Shown here in pieces: positions 8,877 to 16,917 of a stretch of DNA of 64,000 nt. Numbering within the stretch: position 1 is the stretch's first letter; each line of letters begins with the position of its first letter. This stretch comes from Chthonomonas calidirosea T49 (lineage in GTDB: Bacteria > Armatimonadota > Chthonomonadetes > Chthonomonadales > Chthonomonadaceae): NCBI RefSeq assembly GCF_000427095.1, contig NC_021487.1, forward strand, positions 1,268,903-1,332,902, read 5' to 3'. A program made the translations under genes and the position numbers. The notes under the pieces were generated by a model. That model saw only the letters and a program-made list of their open reading frames with translations. It was not told the origin of the DNA and ran no database searches.

Positions 8877-9094
8877 ACCCTAAACTCTCTAACAAACAGC
8901 TCATCGCCTTTAAGATCGGAGCACGTGCACACAAGTTCCTCTTGGAGGGCTGCCCCCTAGAAGGATATGACTACCTCTTCGCATGCCTCCAAGAGGCGAA
9001 AACCACTGATGCAGACCTCTACGCCCTCCTCTGTAAGGAACTTGAGAAGTACGAAAAACGTATTGCGGCCATAACAGATCAAAGTGAGCCTTAG
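8873..9094 (+). CDS. small acidic/helical protein of unknown function
   Basis: 73 aa from a GTG that overlaps the stop of the preceding gene by 4 bp (GTGA), with AAGGA 11 bp upstream, so translation is probably coupled to the large hydrolase-like gene. The product is mostly helical (LLCKELEKYEKRIAAI) with no signal, no cysteine pair and no membrane segment. I do not recognise a family. Its tight coupling suggests it works with, or helps regulate, the large protein; that is inference. Confidence 0.55.
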   Translation: MNPKLSNKQLIAFKIGARAHKFLLEGCPLEGYDYLFACLQEAKTTDADLYALLCKELEKYEKRIAAITDQSEP

Positions 9095-9153
9095 GTCTCT
9101 CGTCGCCTAGCTCACACTTCCTTTTTAAAATGACCTAAGTGAGGTGTCTTCGT

Positions 9154-9990
9154 ATGAAAGTCGCTCGGCTCTTTGGATGGTTCGGAGTGGTGTTAGGCTG
9201 TTTGGGCATGTCGGCAGCCGCTCAGGAACCGAATAACACATCGGCAAACCCCTACAGTGGGCTACGTCCCGAAGTTGCCACGCTGTTGCAGCAAGCCACC
9301 GCTGCCTACCAGCATATGAACTCCTACCGTCATACCGCGGAACTGATTCAACGGGATGCCCAAGGCCAAATCGTTGTAGACCGCGCCTATACGTTGGCCA
9401 TGGTCCGCCCCAACAAATACTGCTATCGCTCGGAAAGCAACTCCACGAATACCGTCGTCTCCGATGGGCAGTACATCGTAAACTATGATGGTAGTGATAA
9501 AACTTATACACGCCTTAGAGCGCCAGCCTCCCTCACTCAGATCGACTTCGTAAACGATGTCAACTTCGATGGCGTGGCCTCCTACCTCATTAGTCTCATG
9601 CTTCAAGGCAATCCGCTGGTTGATCCAGAGTTGCGTGCTGGATTTCAAGCCGCCTCGGCTCCCACCACTGTAACTGATAATGGCAAGACCTATCAGGTTC
9701 TCTCTATCAACCTGTCCGACCAAGATGTGCCCGTCTCGCTCTACTTTGACCCCACAACGCACCTTCTCCATAAATCGGTTCAAAAAGGGGCGGATAAAAG
9801 CGAACTAGCCGAGATCATCGAGAACGTGAAGATCGATCAACCCGTGCCCGCCGATCTTTTTCAGTTTGCCATTCCTGCGGGCGCCCACTGGATTACGCTA
9901 GCGCCCCAACGCAATTCACATCTCCTTGTTGCCCTCAGCGAGAAGGAGAAAAGGAGCACTCTGCAACAGCAGATCTTACGCTCTTTTTGA
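9154..9990 (+). CDS. exported LolA/DUF2092-like protein
   Basis: 278 aa from ATG 9154 (signal peptide MKVARLFGWFGVVLGCLGM, cleavage near AAA-QEP; GTGAGG lies 9 bp upstream). The mature protein follows the LolA/DUF2092 plan: a first helix (VATLLQQATAAYQHM), then strands alternating with phrases such as RPNKYCYRSES, VVSDGQYIVNYDG and YFDPTTHLLHKS. Members of this fold bind lipids or lipoproteins in the periplasm. It is 12 bp upstream of a paralog that carries the same domain plus a thioredoxin domain, so the two likely act together. Specific ligand unknown. Confidence 0.75.
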   Translation: MKVARLFGWFGVVLGCLGMSAAAQEPNNTSANPYSGLRPEVATLLQQATAAYQHMNSYRHTAELIQRDAQGQIVVDRAYTLAMVRPNKYCYRSESNSTNTVVSDGQYIVNYDGSDKTYTRLRAPASLTQIDFVNDVNFDGVASYLISLMLQGNPLVDPELRAGFQAASAPTTVTDNGKTYQVLSINLSDQDVPVSLYFDPTTHLLHKSVQKGADKSELAEIIENVKIDQPVPADLFQFAIPAGAHWITLAPQRNSHLLVALSEKEKRSTLQQQILRSF

Positions 9991-10002
9991 AAGGAGACCC
10001 TT

Positions 10003-11199
10003 ATGAAAACTTACCATCGCCTCTTCGTCGGCCTCATTGGCGCTCTCTGCAGCCTTGCTCCCCTACGCGCAGCCAAGGCCGATAGCGCCCTTCAAAATGT
10101 AAGGCCCGATGTGGCCGCTGTGCTGAAAGCGGCCACATCGGCTTACGACAAGCTCCAGGCTTATGAACACACCGAAACCTGGACTCTCCACTCCGGAGAC
10201 CAGAAAACGACCTCCGCAGTTACCAAACTCGCCTTTAAACGCCCCAATCGCTTCTATATACAAACCTCTTCTGACGGCGATCTCCTCGTCTCAGATGGAC
10301 AGAATCTCTATATCTATCGGAAGGCCGTTCAGGAGTACACCAAAGACGCTGCCCCCATCTCCCTAGCCAAATCTGACGATCTGCTCGGTGCCCTGCCTGG
10401 CAACCGTTTTGTAAGCGTGCTTGTGGTGCTTATCGTGCAGCATAACCTCGATAAAGCCTCCAGCTTTCTCTCTTTGGCAACGCTGGCCCCACCGACGAGC
10501 TACCACGGACAGCGCTGCGACGATGTGGTCGTCAAAGCGGGGAACACGGCCATTCATCTCTACTTCAATAAACAGACGCATCTCTTAGCCGGTGCCTACT
10601 TAAAACACGACACCGAATCGGTTACGGAAGAGCTGAGCGATGTTCATACAAACGGTGCCGTTCCCAACGATCTCTTCACCTTTACCCCACCAAGTGACGC
10701 AAAGCTGGTTGCCGACCTCGATGATCCTGAAGAGCTGGCGCTACAGCAAAAGTACGTGGGAAAACCGGCCGTGGACTTTAGCCTTCAAGACACAAAAGGC
10801 AAAACATGGGACATCGCCGAGCTCAAAGGCAAGGTGGTGATTGTGGATTTTTGGGCGAGTTGGTGTGGGCCATGCCAGATGGTGATGCCCACCATTGAGA
10901 AAATTTATGAGAAGTACTCCGATAAGGATGTTGTGGTGCTGGCCGTTAATACATGGGATGATCCCGACGCCTGCGCCTCCTTTTTAAAGAAGCACCCCGA
11001 ATACAAGATGAACGTGCTGCTGGACCCGGCAGGAAAAAATGCCGCTGATTCCGTGGCCACAAAGCTCTATGGTGTGCAAGGCATTCCGACCACCCTCTTT
11101 ATTGACAAAGAGGGAATCGTGCGTACCTACGCCATTGGCGCCCATCCACCGGAGTTTTATATGGATCAACTCAAAAAACTCGGTATCGCAACCGACTAG
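10003..11199 (+). CDS. exported DUF2092/LolA-like domain fused to a TlpA-type thioredoxin
   Basis: 398 aa with a signal peptide (about 1-26, ending LRAAKA-DS) and start behind AAAGGAGA. Residues ~30-230 repeat the LolA/DUF2092 plan of the preceding gene (RPNRFYIQ, LVSDGQNLYIY, YFNKQTHLLAG). Residues ~255-398 are a TlpA/ResA-like thioredoxin: GKPAVDFSLQD, then the redox motif WCGPC within VDFWASWCGPCQMVMP, and the cis-Pro loop GIPTTLFIDKEG. It should act in the periplasm as a thiol-disulfide reductant or oxidant. The fusion suggests that a lipid- or lipoprotein-binding function is tied to disulfide chemistry, perhaps reduction of a partner. Which partner is unknown; no cytochrome-maturation genes are nearby. 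Confidence 0.88.
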   Translation: MKTYHRLFVGLIGALCSLAPLRAAKADSALQNVRPDVAAVLKAATSAYDKLQAYEHTETWTLHSGDQKTTSAVTKLAFKRPNRFYIQTSSDGDLLVSDGQNLYIYRKAVQEYTKDAAPISLAKSDDLLGALPGNRFVSVLVVLIVQHNLDKASSFLSLATLAPPTSYHGQRCDDVVVKAGNTAIHLYFNKQTHLLAGAYLKHDTESVTEELSDVHTNGAVPNDLFTFTPPSDAKLVADLDDPEELALQQKYVGKPAVDFSLQDTKGKTWDIAELKGKVVIVDFWASWCGPCQMVMPTIEKIYEKYSDKDVVVLAVNTWDDPDACASFLKKHPEYKMNVLLDPAGKNAADSVATKLYGVQGIPTTLFIDKEGIVRTYAIGAHPPEFYMDQLKKLGIATD

Positions 11200-11215
11200 A
11201 GAGCGTTCGTCTGCC

Positions 11216-11250
11216 GCTCAGCCCTGCCCAAGATCGCGCCAGGGCTGAGC
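11216..11250 (+). terminator. hairpin after the thioredoxin-fusion gene
   Basis: A perfect 11-bp stem (GCTCAGCCCTG with its complement) around a 13-nt loop starts 16 bp after the stop. No T-run follows. It separates this operon from the nucleotidyltransferase gene. Confidence 0.55.
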
Positions 11251-11285
11251 GTATGGACGCACAGAGAGTGCGGAGGACATGCTCT

Positions 11286-12068
11286 GTGGAACTCTACGAC
11301 GCCATCCTACCCGCTGATGGACGGATTGATAACGCTTTTGCGGCAAAAGTAGGCACGACCATCAAAGCGCTCATCCCCTGGCAAGGGCAGACGCTTCTGA
11401 GCCATACCCTTTCTGCCTTACAAGGCATCCAGCAAGTGCGGCGTATTGTGGTCATCGGCAACGCGGAAGTTGCCTGCGAAGCTCGGTGCAGAGGTGCCGA
11501 TGCCGTTATCCCGCCCGCGCGATCGGCTCCAGAAAATATCGCGTTGGGTATTCGATGGCTGAACGGACAGCCCGATGGCCCCACCGAGAAACTGCTTCTG
11601 CTGACCACCGACCTGCCTTTTCTCTCTGCGGAGGTGCTCAACTCCTTTCTTCATGAATGCCCTATCAATGCAGACCTCGTGGTGCCCGTCCTGCGTCGTG
11701 AGGTGTTTGAGGCCCGTTTCCCTAACTCACCGGCGATATTCGTCCGTCTAAAGGACGGCTATTGGACAACCGGCTGCGTTTTTTGTGTCTCCACGTCGGT
11801 CTATCTACGCCTGCTTCCTTTGTTAGAATCTCTCTTTCACTCCCGTAAGAGCCAGTGGAAAACGGCTCTCCGCGTAGGGCCCGTTGTCGCCTGGCGCTTC
11901 TTCACCCATCAACTTACGGTTCCCGAAATCGTGCAGCGGGCCGAACGGCTCCTCCAATGCCGAGCTTTTGCGCACACAAAAGCTCCTCCGGAGGTCGCTT
12001 ACGATATAGACGACCTTCAAGATTACGACAAGGCCTTCAACTACCTCACAAGGGGAGCGAACATGTAA
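11286..12068 (+). CDS. MobA/IspD-like nucleotidyltransferase, degenerate substrate loop
   Basis: 260 aa if started at GTG 11286, which has CGGAGG 9 bp upstream; an ATG at 11253 is possible but lies right against the preceding hairpin. The fold is that of NTP-transferases: DAILPADGR in place of the usual LAGG-x-G loop, then KALIPWQGQTLLSHTL, a variable middle, and the metal-binding TTDLPFL. The C-terminus ends with YDIDDLQDY, similar to the terminal motif of MobA-like enzymes. The family moves a nucleotide onto a phosphate or sugar-like acceptor. Because the Gly-Gly of the nucleotide loop is replaced, activity may be altered. It overlaps the MFS gene by 1 bp. Substrate not identifiable. Confidence 0.7.
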   Translation: MELYDAILPADGRIDNAFAAKVGTTIKALIPWQGQTLLSHTLSALQGIQQVRRIVVIGNAEVACEARCRGADAVIPPARSAPENIALGIRWLNGQPDGPTEKLLLLTTDLPFLSAEVLNSFLHECPINADLVVPVLRREVFEARFPNSPAIFVRLKDGYWTTGCVFCVSTSVYLRLLPLLESLFHSRKSQWKTALRVGPVVAWRFFTHQLTVPEIVQRAERLLQCRAFAHTKAPPEVAYDIDDLQDYDKAFNYLTRGANM

Positions 12069-13360
12069 TGGCCTCCAATACCCGCGATCCTGGCCCACCG
12101 CAAAGCTTTTTGACCCCGTCTCAAATCTTTTGGTACAGTCTGGCCAATTTTGGCTATGGTACCTTCTTCTCTCTGAACAACGCCCTCATTGCCCCTTTTC
12201 TAAGCAACTTCACCAAAAATGCCATTCTTATGGGGCTCATGGGCAGCACCCACTCCTTTGAGGGCGCGATCATTCAGCCCCTTGTAGGCACTGCAAGCGA
12301 CCGTTTGCGCCACCCGTTCGGCAAACGACGCCCCTTTATCCTGCTGTTTACGCCGTTGTCTGCCCTATTTCTCGCCCTTACCCCGGCAGCAACCCATCTA
12401 CCCTCCTCTATTCGCCTTAGCTTGCTTGTATTGCTAATCTTTTTGTCTACTGTCCTCTTCAATATCGCCTACGATCCCTATCAAGCGCTCATGCCTGACA
12501 TCACTCCGGAACCGCAGCGGGGACGCGTTACCGCCATCTGGAGCCTGTTTGGGTTGTTTGGTCAAGCGACCATCCTCCTCATGCCGGGGGACTATACTAC
12601 CAAATTCCTGCTGTCCGCAGCTCTTATGATCGTCCTAGCAGTTCTCACCTGCATGATGATACCAGAACCCTCTCCACTCGATGCACCGGAAGGAGATATC
12701 GAAACGCCTTCCTTCAAACAGCAGCTTGTTCGGGCCCTTCGAGGGCTTCGCGTGTTACGTCAGGCACGGTTAGGTCTCCTCGGATTTTTCTTTGCCGGTC
12801 TCGGCATCGGTGCCGTGCTGCCGCTACTCACCGAGTTCGTCATACATATCACCCACTGCACGGCCAATCAGGCCGCTCAAATGTTTCTTATTCTTATGGC
12901 CTCTACAGCCCTTGCCGTTGTTCCAGCCGGTCAAATCGCCGACCGAGTTCTTACACCTAAAAAGACCCTCCTCGTCGGCTTCTCGCTCATCTTCATCGCT
13001 TGCCTTTGCGGCTTGCGAGTCACCACCCTTACCCAAATCGCCTGGGTTATGGGGTTGGCCGGCATCGGTAATGCGGCCCTTAGCGCTTCAAGCTATCCTC
13101 TGCTGGCCGACATCGTGCCTCCAGAAGAGGTAGGTTTCTACGTGGGGCTGCAGTCCACCGCGGCCTCTTTGGCACAACCGCTCACCATTGTTATTACAGG
13201 TGCCCTTGTGAACCACGGTAGTTATCGGGTAATTTTTCTCGTCTGCGCGCTTTGCATTCTCGCCGCCTTGCTGAGCATTGCTCTCCTAAGACCATCGGCA
13301 GCAAAGCAGGAGATCCAACAGCATCGCGCCCTAGCCGAGCTTAAGTTATCAGACATCTAG
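12068..13360 (+). CDS. MFS transporter (sugar/SLC45-like)
   Basis: 430 aa with about 12 hydrophobic helices. The ATG at 12068 overlaps the previous stop (TAATG), so translation is coupled. The loop after helix 2 has DRLRHPFGKRRPFILL, which matches the MFS A-motif pattern as found in the sugar-cation symporter/SLC45 group, where the segment between helices 2 and 3 reads similarly. The central cytoplasmic loop (around residues 195-220) is acidic-basic. No substrate can be fixed. It sits between a nucleotidyltransferase and cdsA, suggesting a shared envelope or glycolipid context, but this could equally be loose clustering. Confidence 0.85.
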   Translation: MASNTRDPGPPQSFLTPSQIFWYSLANFGYGTFFSLNNALIAPFLSNFTKNAILMGLMGSTHSFEGAIIQPLVGTASDRLRHPFGKRRPFILLFTPLSALFLALTPAATHLPSSIRLSLLVLLIFLSTVLFNIAYDPYQALMPDITPEPQRGRVTAIWSLFGLFGQATILLMPGDYTTKFLLSAALMIVLAVLTCMMIPEPSPLDAPEGDIETPSFKQQLVRALRGLRVLRQARLGLLGFFFAGLGIGAVLPLLTEFVIHITHCTANQAAQMFLILMASTALAVVPAGQIADRVLTPKKTLLVGFSLIFIACLCGLRVTTLTQIAWVMGLAGIGNAALSASSYPLLADIVPPEEVGFYVGLQSTAASLAQPLTIVITGALVNHGSYRVIFLVCALCILAALLSIALLRPSAAKQEIQQHRALAELKLSDI

Positions 13361-14245
13361 ATGCAACAACGAATTCTAAGTGCTATCGTCGGTATTGCCC
13401 TTTTTCTGTTTTTCTGTTTCCACAGCCTCACCCTTATGCTGTGTGGGATAGTGCTCGTCGCGCTTCTCTGCGCTTACGAATGGACGACTGCCTACAGCCA
13501 TCAACTGGTGCCAGAACGGTTATCGCCATCTGCAAATGCGCTCCAGGCCAGCTTGCCCTTCCTCGGTGCCATCTACCCAGTGGGGCTTTACCTTCGGCTC
13601 TTACGCGGCGATATATCACCTCTCTATCCGGCTATTCTCGTGGCATTGCCCATCCCCGTGTTCGCCTTTCTCACGCTCCGTGCAGCACGCACCGGTATAG
13701 CGCTCGGCTCGCTACGGCGCTTCTACGGACTTGTTGGGGCCATCTACATTGGCTTACCTATTAGTAGCCTGGTTATTCTCCGAAGCTTTCTCACCATTCC
13801 CTCCGCTAAACCTCCTCTAGCTCACACCCCTTTAGGTGCCTGGCTGGTTCTGTTCACCGCTATCTGTGTTTGGACGGCCGACAGCCTTGCCTTTTTCATA
13901 GGAAGGCGCTTGGGACAACATAAACTCGCTCCCACCCTCTCTCCCGGTAAAACATGGGAAGGGGTTCTAGGCGGTCTTTTCGGCTCCCTTGTGGTTGGAG
14001 CCGTTGTTATGCGGTCTCTTGGCCTTCCGTTGTGGGATGGGCTTATTTTAGGAGCCATAGCAGGAGTTGTAGGCCCTTGGGGTGATCTGTGGGAGTCGGC
14101 CGTGAAGCGCGAGTTAGGATTAAAGGATTTTGGCCACCTTATGCCCGGTCACGGTGGTTTTCTCGATCGTTTCGACAGCCTCCTCTTTGTGCTGCCCCTT
14201 GCCTGCCTCTTTTGGGTGCTTCTATCCTCGCTGCTTGCTCGCTGA
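13361..14245 (+). CDS. cdsA: phosphatidate cytidylyltransferase
   Basis: Makes CDP-diacylglycerol from CTP and phosphatidic acid in the inner membrane, the branch point for bacterial phospholipids. The 294-aa product has eight or so hydrophobic helices and the diagnostic C-terminal signature: ESAVKRELGLKDFGHLMPGH followed by GG-x2-DR-x-DS with the essential Asp residues. It also has GKTWEGVLGG upstream, as in the family. The ATG follows the MFS stop codon directly, without a gap. Unlike many genomes it is not next to uppS, dxr or rseP here. Confidence 0.95.
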   Translation: MQQRILSAIVGIALFLFFCFHSLTLMLCGIVLVALLCAYEWTTAYSHQLVPERLSPSANALQASLPFLGAIYPVGLYLRLLRGDISPLYPAILVALPIPVFAFLTLRAARTGIALGSLRRFYGLVGAIYIGLPISSLVILRSFLTIPSAKPPLAHTPLGAWLVLFTAICVWTADSLAFFIGRRLGQHKLAPTLSPGKTWEGVLGGLFGSLVVGAVVMRSLGLPLWDGLILGAIAGVVGPWGDLWESAVKRELGLKDFGHLMPGHGGFLDRFDSLLFVLPLACLFWVLLSSLLAR

Positions 14246-14342
14246 ATGGCGCCCTCGCACCGTTGCTACCCCATAGACCTAAGCTCATGTCCTCGACACC
14301 GATGGATCACGGCAGACTGCACGCCAATTTAGTCCATCAAGT

Positions 14343-14380
14343 AAAAAAAAGAGCCTTCCCTACCGTGCGGTAGGGAAGGC
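14343..14380 (-). terminator. intrinsic terminator of the peroxidase gene (minus strand)
   Basis: A perfect 12-bp stem (14353-14364 with 14369-14380) and a 4-nt loop are followed, when read on the minus strand, by TCTTTTTTTT. It lies 22 bp beyond the peroxidase stop and could also stop transcripts from cdsA on the plus strand. Confidence 0.85.
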
Positions 14381-14402
14381 CAAACCACTGTGGACAGCAG
14401 AG

Positions 14403-15215
14403 CTAGTTGGTGTTTTCTGATGGAGCGGGTTGTTCGAGCTGATGCTCGATGGCCGCCACGACTTCGGGCTTAGCGGGGCTCAGGCCTGCTGGAAACCGTG
14501 CCACGATCTCCCCACTGCGACTAATAAGGAACTTCGCAAAGTTCCACTCGATGGGCCCACCGAACTTCGGATCGGTCTCCTTGTCGGTTAGGAATTTGTA
14601 GAGCGGTGCCTGGGTGTCTCCTTTTACATCTATCTTAGAGAACATAGGAAAGGTAACATGATATTTGCTCGTGCAGAACTGTTTAATCTGTTGGTTATCA
14701 CCAGGCTCCTGATGCCCGAAGTCATTGGAGGGGAAGCCAAGAATCACGAAGCCCTTATCCTTGTACTTCTCATAAAGCTGCTCGAGAGCGGCATACTGTG
14801 GGGTATTGCCGCAAAGCGAAGCGGTGTTTACAATGAGAATGACCTTTCCAACATAGCGGGCAAGGTTTACGTTGTTGCCATCAATATCTTTCATCACAAA
14901 CCGAAGCACTGGCGGCACGTCCACATGTACGTTAGGGTAGTCGGCCACTGTAGGCTTGGCATCGGGCCCCATCGCATCAGGCGAAACGCCAGCTAGCTTT
15001 GCCTCGTACTCGTTGTCGAAGTCGGCGAAAGAGTGGTTATGTGTGGCATAGTAAAGACCTCGGAAGTTGCGCGGCCCCCCGGGCACCACGTGGCAATAGA
15101 CACAGGGTTTGTTCTCTTTCTTTGCAAAGGCCGGGGTCGCATGAGCTTGAGAGCCTAACCCCAACAGCAGTAGCCCTACACATAGCGCTGGCAGCCAGCG
15201 TAAAGTACGGATCAT
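14403..15215 (-). CDS. exported glutathione-peroxidase-like protein with an N-terminal CXXCH heme motif
   Basis: 270 aa with a signal peptide (MIRTLRWLPALCVGLLLLG, cleavage near AHA-TPA), start behind AAGGAGG. Residues ~35-95 hold KPCVYCHVVPGG, a CXXCH motif for covalent heme c, within a short region like those of small cytochrome-like modules. Residues ~105-262 are a glutathione peroxidase: NTASLCGNTPQY with the peroxidatic Cys (not Sec), GFPSNDFGHQEPG with the partner Gln, and WNFAKFLI with the Trp/Asn of the catalytic tetrad. It should reduce peroxides in the periplasm, most bacterial homologs using thioredoxin-like donors; the heme could supply electrons or act as a sensor (inference). 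Own terminator downstream. Confidence 0.88.
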   Translation of the reverse strand: MIRTLRWLPALCVGLLLLGLGSQAHATPAFAKKENKPCVYCHVVPGGPRNFRGLYYATHNHSFADFDNEYEAKLAGVSPDAMGPDAKPTVADYPNVHVDVPPVLRFVMKDIDGNNVNLARYVGKVILIVNTASLCGNTPQYAALEQLYEKYKDKGFVILGFPSNDFGHQEPGDNQQIKQFCTSKYHVTFPMFSKIDVKGDTQAPLYKFLTDKETDPKFGGPIEWNFAKFLISRSGEIVARFPAGLSPAKPEVVAAIEHQLEQPAPSENTN

Positions 15216-15382
15216 TCACTTCCTCCTTAGGTTGTTATGAGTTTCACGAACGATGTTTATTTGATTTAGACAGGCGATTATCCTTGCAAGTTACAACCAG
15301 CTTACTAGAGCTGAAGGAGACGCGCGGTGAAGTTGCTTGCTCGCCGAAGAACAGCGGGCATCCTTGAACCGTGTTCTGAAGC

Positions 15383-15898
15383 TTACAACCACCTTTTTAG
15401 GCCTGTAGAAACGATGTCGGCCAAGGAATGCGCCGTGCCAGCAAGCACAAACCCCACAAGAAAGGCCAGACTTTCCCGCGGATGTGTACGCATGATCTGC
15501 CCTAACGAGTGCGCCTCCATCTGTGTGACAGAGGCGGGATCCACGTGCATCCCGCACTGATTCCATAGCCATACGCCCACCCAAGAGAGCAAAAAGAACA
15601 TGACGCCTAAATAGAGCGCTCGAATAATGCCTCCCACAATAAGCCCATGTGAAACCCAGGAACGGTGTGGCACCAACACCCGGTAGGGCCACCAGATAAA
15701 CCGCAGCGGCCCCCAACGCCGATACTCTCTGGAGTTGGTATCTAAATCTCCGGCGCAGGCGAGCCCAGCGAAAAGATAGGCCCCACTGAAGCAGCAGAGC
15801 GGCACCAGCGACGCTGGGTGCACTTTGGCCACATAGAGCACGTCGAAGGCGGCCAAAGTGGAGACGGTGATAAGATCATGAACGCGCGCTCCAGGCAT
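15383..15898 (-). CDS. DUF2227-type putative metal-binding membrane protein
   Basis: 171 aa, start ATG at 15898 behind GAGGAG. The beginning MPGARVHDLITVST and the later AGDLDTNSREYRRWGPLRFI and VPHRSWVSHG carry the conserved His and Asp residues of DUF2227, a family annotated as putative metal-binding proteins. Three hydrophobic stretches (about 15-30, 35-55 and 85-110), and a fourth near the end (residues 145-165), suggest an integral membrane protein. The His/Asp set resembles that of membrane metal-dependent hydrolases of the YdjM/YfhO-like kind, but no reaction is established. It is divergent from the ECF sigma gene that starts at 16125. Confidence 0.78.
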   Translation of the reverse strand: MPGARVHDLITVSTLAAFDVLYVAKVHPASLVPLCCFSGAYLFAGLACAGDLDTNSREYRRWGPLRFIWWPYRVLVPHRSWVSHGLIVGGIIRALYLGVMFFLLSWVGVWLWNQCGMHVDPASVTQMEAHSLGQIMRTHPRESLAFLVGFVLAGTAHSLADIVSTGLKRWL

Positions 15899-16050
15899 CT
15901 CTCCTCATAGATGAAGAAAATTTCGACACATGTGGCCTTTTCTCCTGCCTGTGAAGACCTAGGGCTCAACAGCCCTCTATTTTACAGGAGATGGCACTTT
16001 CCCGCAAAAATTATGACACCGAAACCTTGGTTTGATCGTCCATAATATTG

Positions 16051-16087
16051 GATAGTTGGATCAGGGATCTCCAACGATCCAACTATC
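16051..16087 (+). promoter_or_regulatory. inverted repeat with alternative hairpins upstream of the ECF sigma gene
   Basis: GATAGTTGGATC (16051-16062) and its exact complement (16076-16087) form a 12-bp stem. A second, shorter stem GTTGGA (16055-16060) with TCCAAC (16070-16075) uses the same left arm, so the two cannot form together. The repeat ends about 22 bp before the AAAGGAGG ribosome site of the sigma gene. It may be an operator palindrome or an RNA switch; no protein or ligand can be named. Confidence 0.5.
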
Positions 16088-16124
16088 GAAAAGAGAGACT
16101 AAAAAGAAAGGAGGCGCCAGGGTT

Positions 16125-16832
16125 ATGCTTACCAATGAAAAGCCCAACGTGCCAACGCCTGAAAGCCTGGAACAGACTCAAAGTGAGGAGAAGGGCCGTG
16201 GAGCTCATGGCCAGGTCATCAAGTCGGAGGAAGAACTTGAACAGACTCACCGCGAGTTTGAACGGCTGATGGCTCGCACACAGAAGAGGGCTTATAACAT
16301 GGCCTACCGCATGACGGGGAATCGAGATGATGCCGAGGACCTAACTCAGGAGGCCTATCTGCGCGCCTACCGTTCCTTCGATACCTACAATCGGCAGATG
16401 CCTTTTGAACGCTGGTTCTACCGCATCCTTTCTAACCTCTTCATAGATGTGCTGCGCCGTCAGCCCAAGCAGAAAACGCTGTCGCTTGATCAGCCCACAA
16501 GCGACGAAGAGGGCGAGGAGAACCTCTTGCTGCAGATACCCGACCCGAAAGGTGGGCCGGAGGACATCGTGATGCGCGAGGTAATGGATGAACGCCTGCA
16601 AGAGGCACTTGCCAAGCTGCCCGAATCGTTCCGTCAGGCCGTTTGGCTTTGCGATGTGGAAGGATATTCCTACGAGGAGATAGCACGCATTATGAACTCC
16701 TCTATTGGAACGGTACGTTCGCGCATCCACAGAGGACGCACGCTCCTGCGCAAATACTTAGAAGCCTCTCCTGAGGCCTCTAAATCGCACAAAACGTCCT
16801 CATTGCCGCCCATGCAGGCAAAACCTGCATAA
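16125..16832 (+). CDS. ECF-type RNA polymerase sigma factor
   Basis: 235 aa from ATG 16125 (AAAGGAGG 9 bp upstream; the longer in-frame start at 16056 would begin inside the inverted repeat). After a charged ~60-residue N-terminal extension comes sigma region 2 (AYNMAYRMTGNRDDAEDLTQ; FERWFYRILSNLFIDVLRR) and region 4 (LPESFRQAVWLCDVEGYSYE then EIA and GTVRSRIHRGR), typical of SigE/RpoE-like factors. It redirects RNA polymerase to a stress or envelope regulon. No anti-sigma gene follows: an intrinsic terminator lies right after the stop, so any partner is elsewhere. The upstream repeat may control it. Confidence 0.95.
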   Translation: MLTNEKPNVPTPESLEQTQSEEKGRGAHGQVIKSEEELEQTHREFERLMARTQKRAYNMAYRMTGNRDDAEDLTQEAYLRAYRSFDTYNRQMPFERWFYRILSNLFIDVLRRQPKQKTLSLDQPTSDEEGEENLLLQIPDPKGGPEDIVMREVMDERLQEALAKLPESFRQAVWLCDVEGYSYEEIARIMNSSIGTVRSRIHRGRTLLRKYLEASPEASKSHKTSSLPPMQAKPA

Positions 16833-16863
16833 ACCTTAACTCAAAAAACACGTAAATCATACA

Positions 16864-16897
16864 CCCCTTCCTACCGCGATGTAGAAAGGGGCTTTTT
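16864..16897 (+). terminator. intrinsic terminator of the sigma gene
   Basis: An 11-bp stem with one A-C mismatch (16864-16874 with 16881-16891) and a 6-nt loop is followed by CTTTTTATTT. It ends just before the convergent minus-strand dioxygenase gene. Confidence 0.85.
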
Positions 16898-16917
16898 ATT
16901 TGGCACGGGATCTAAGC

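Noticed and set aside
11855-12067. 71-residue N-terminal extension of the MFS transporter
   Set aside because: It lies in an alternative frame of the nucleotidyltransferase gene; the ATG at 12068 starts right before the first helix.
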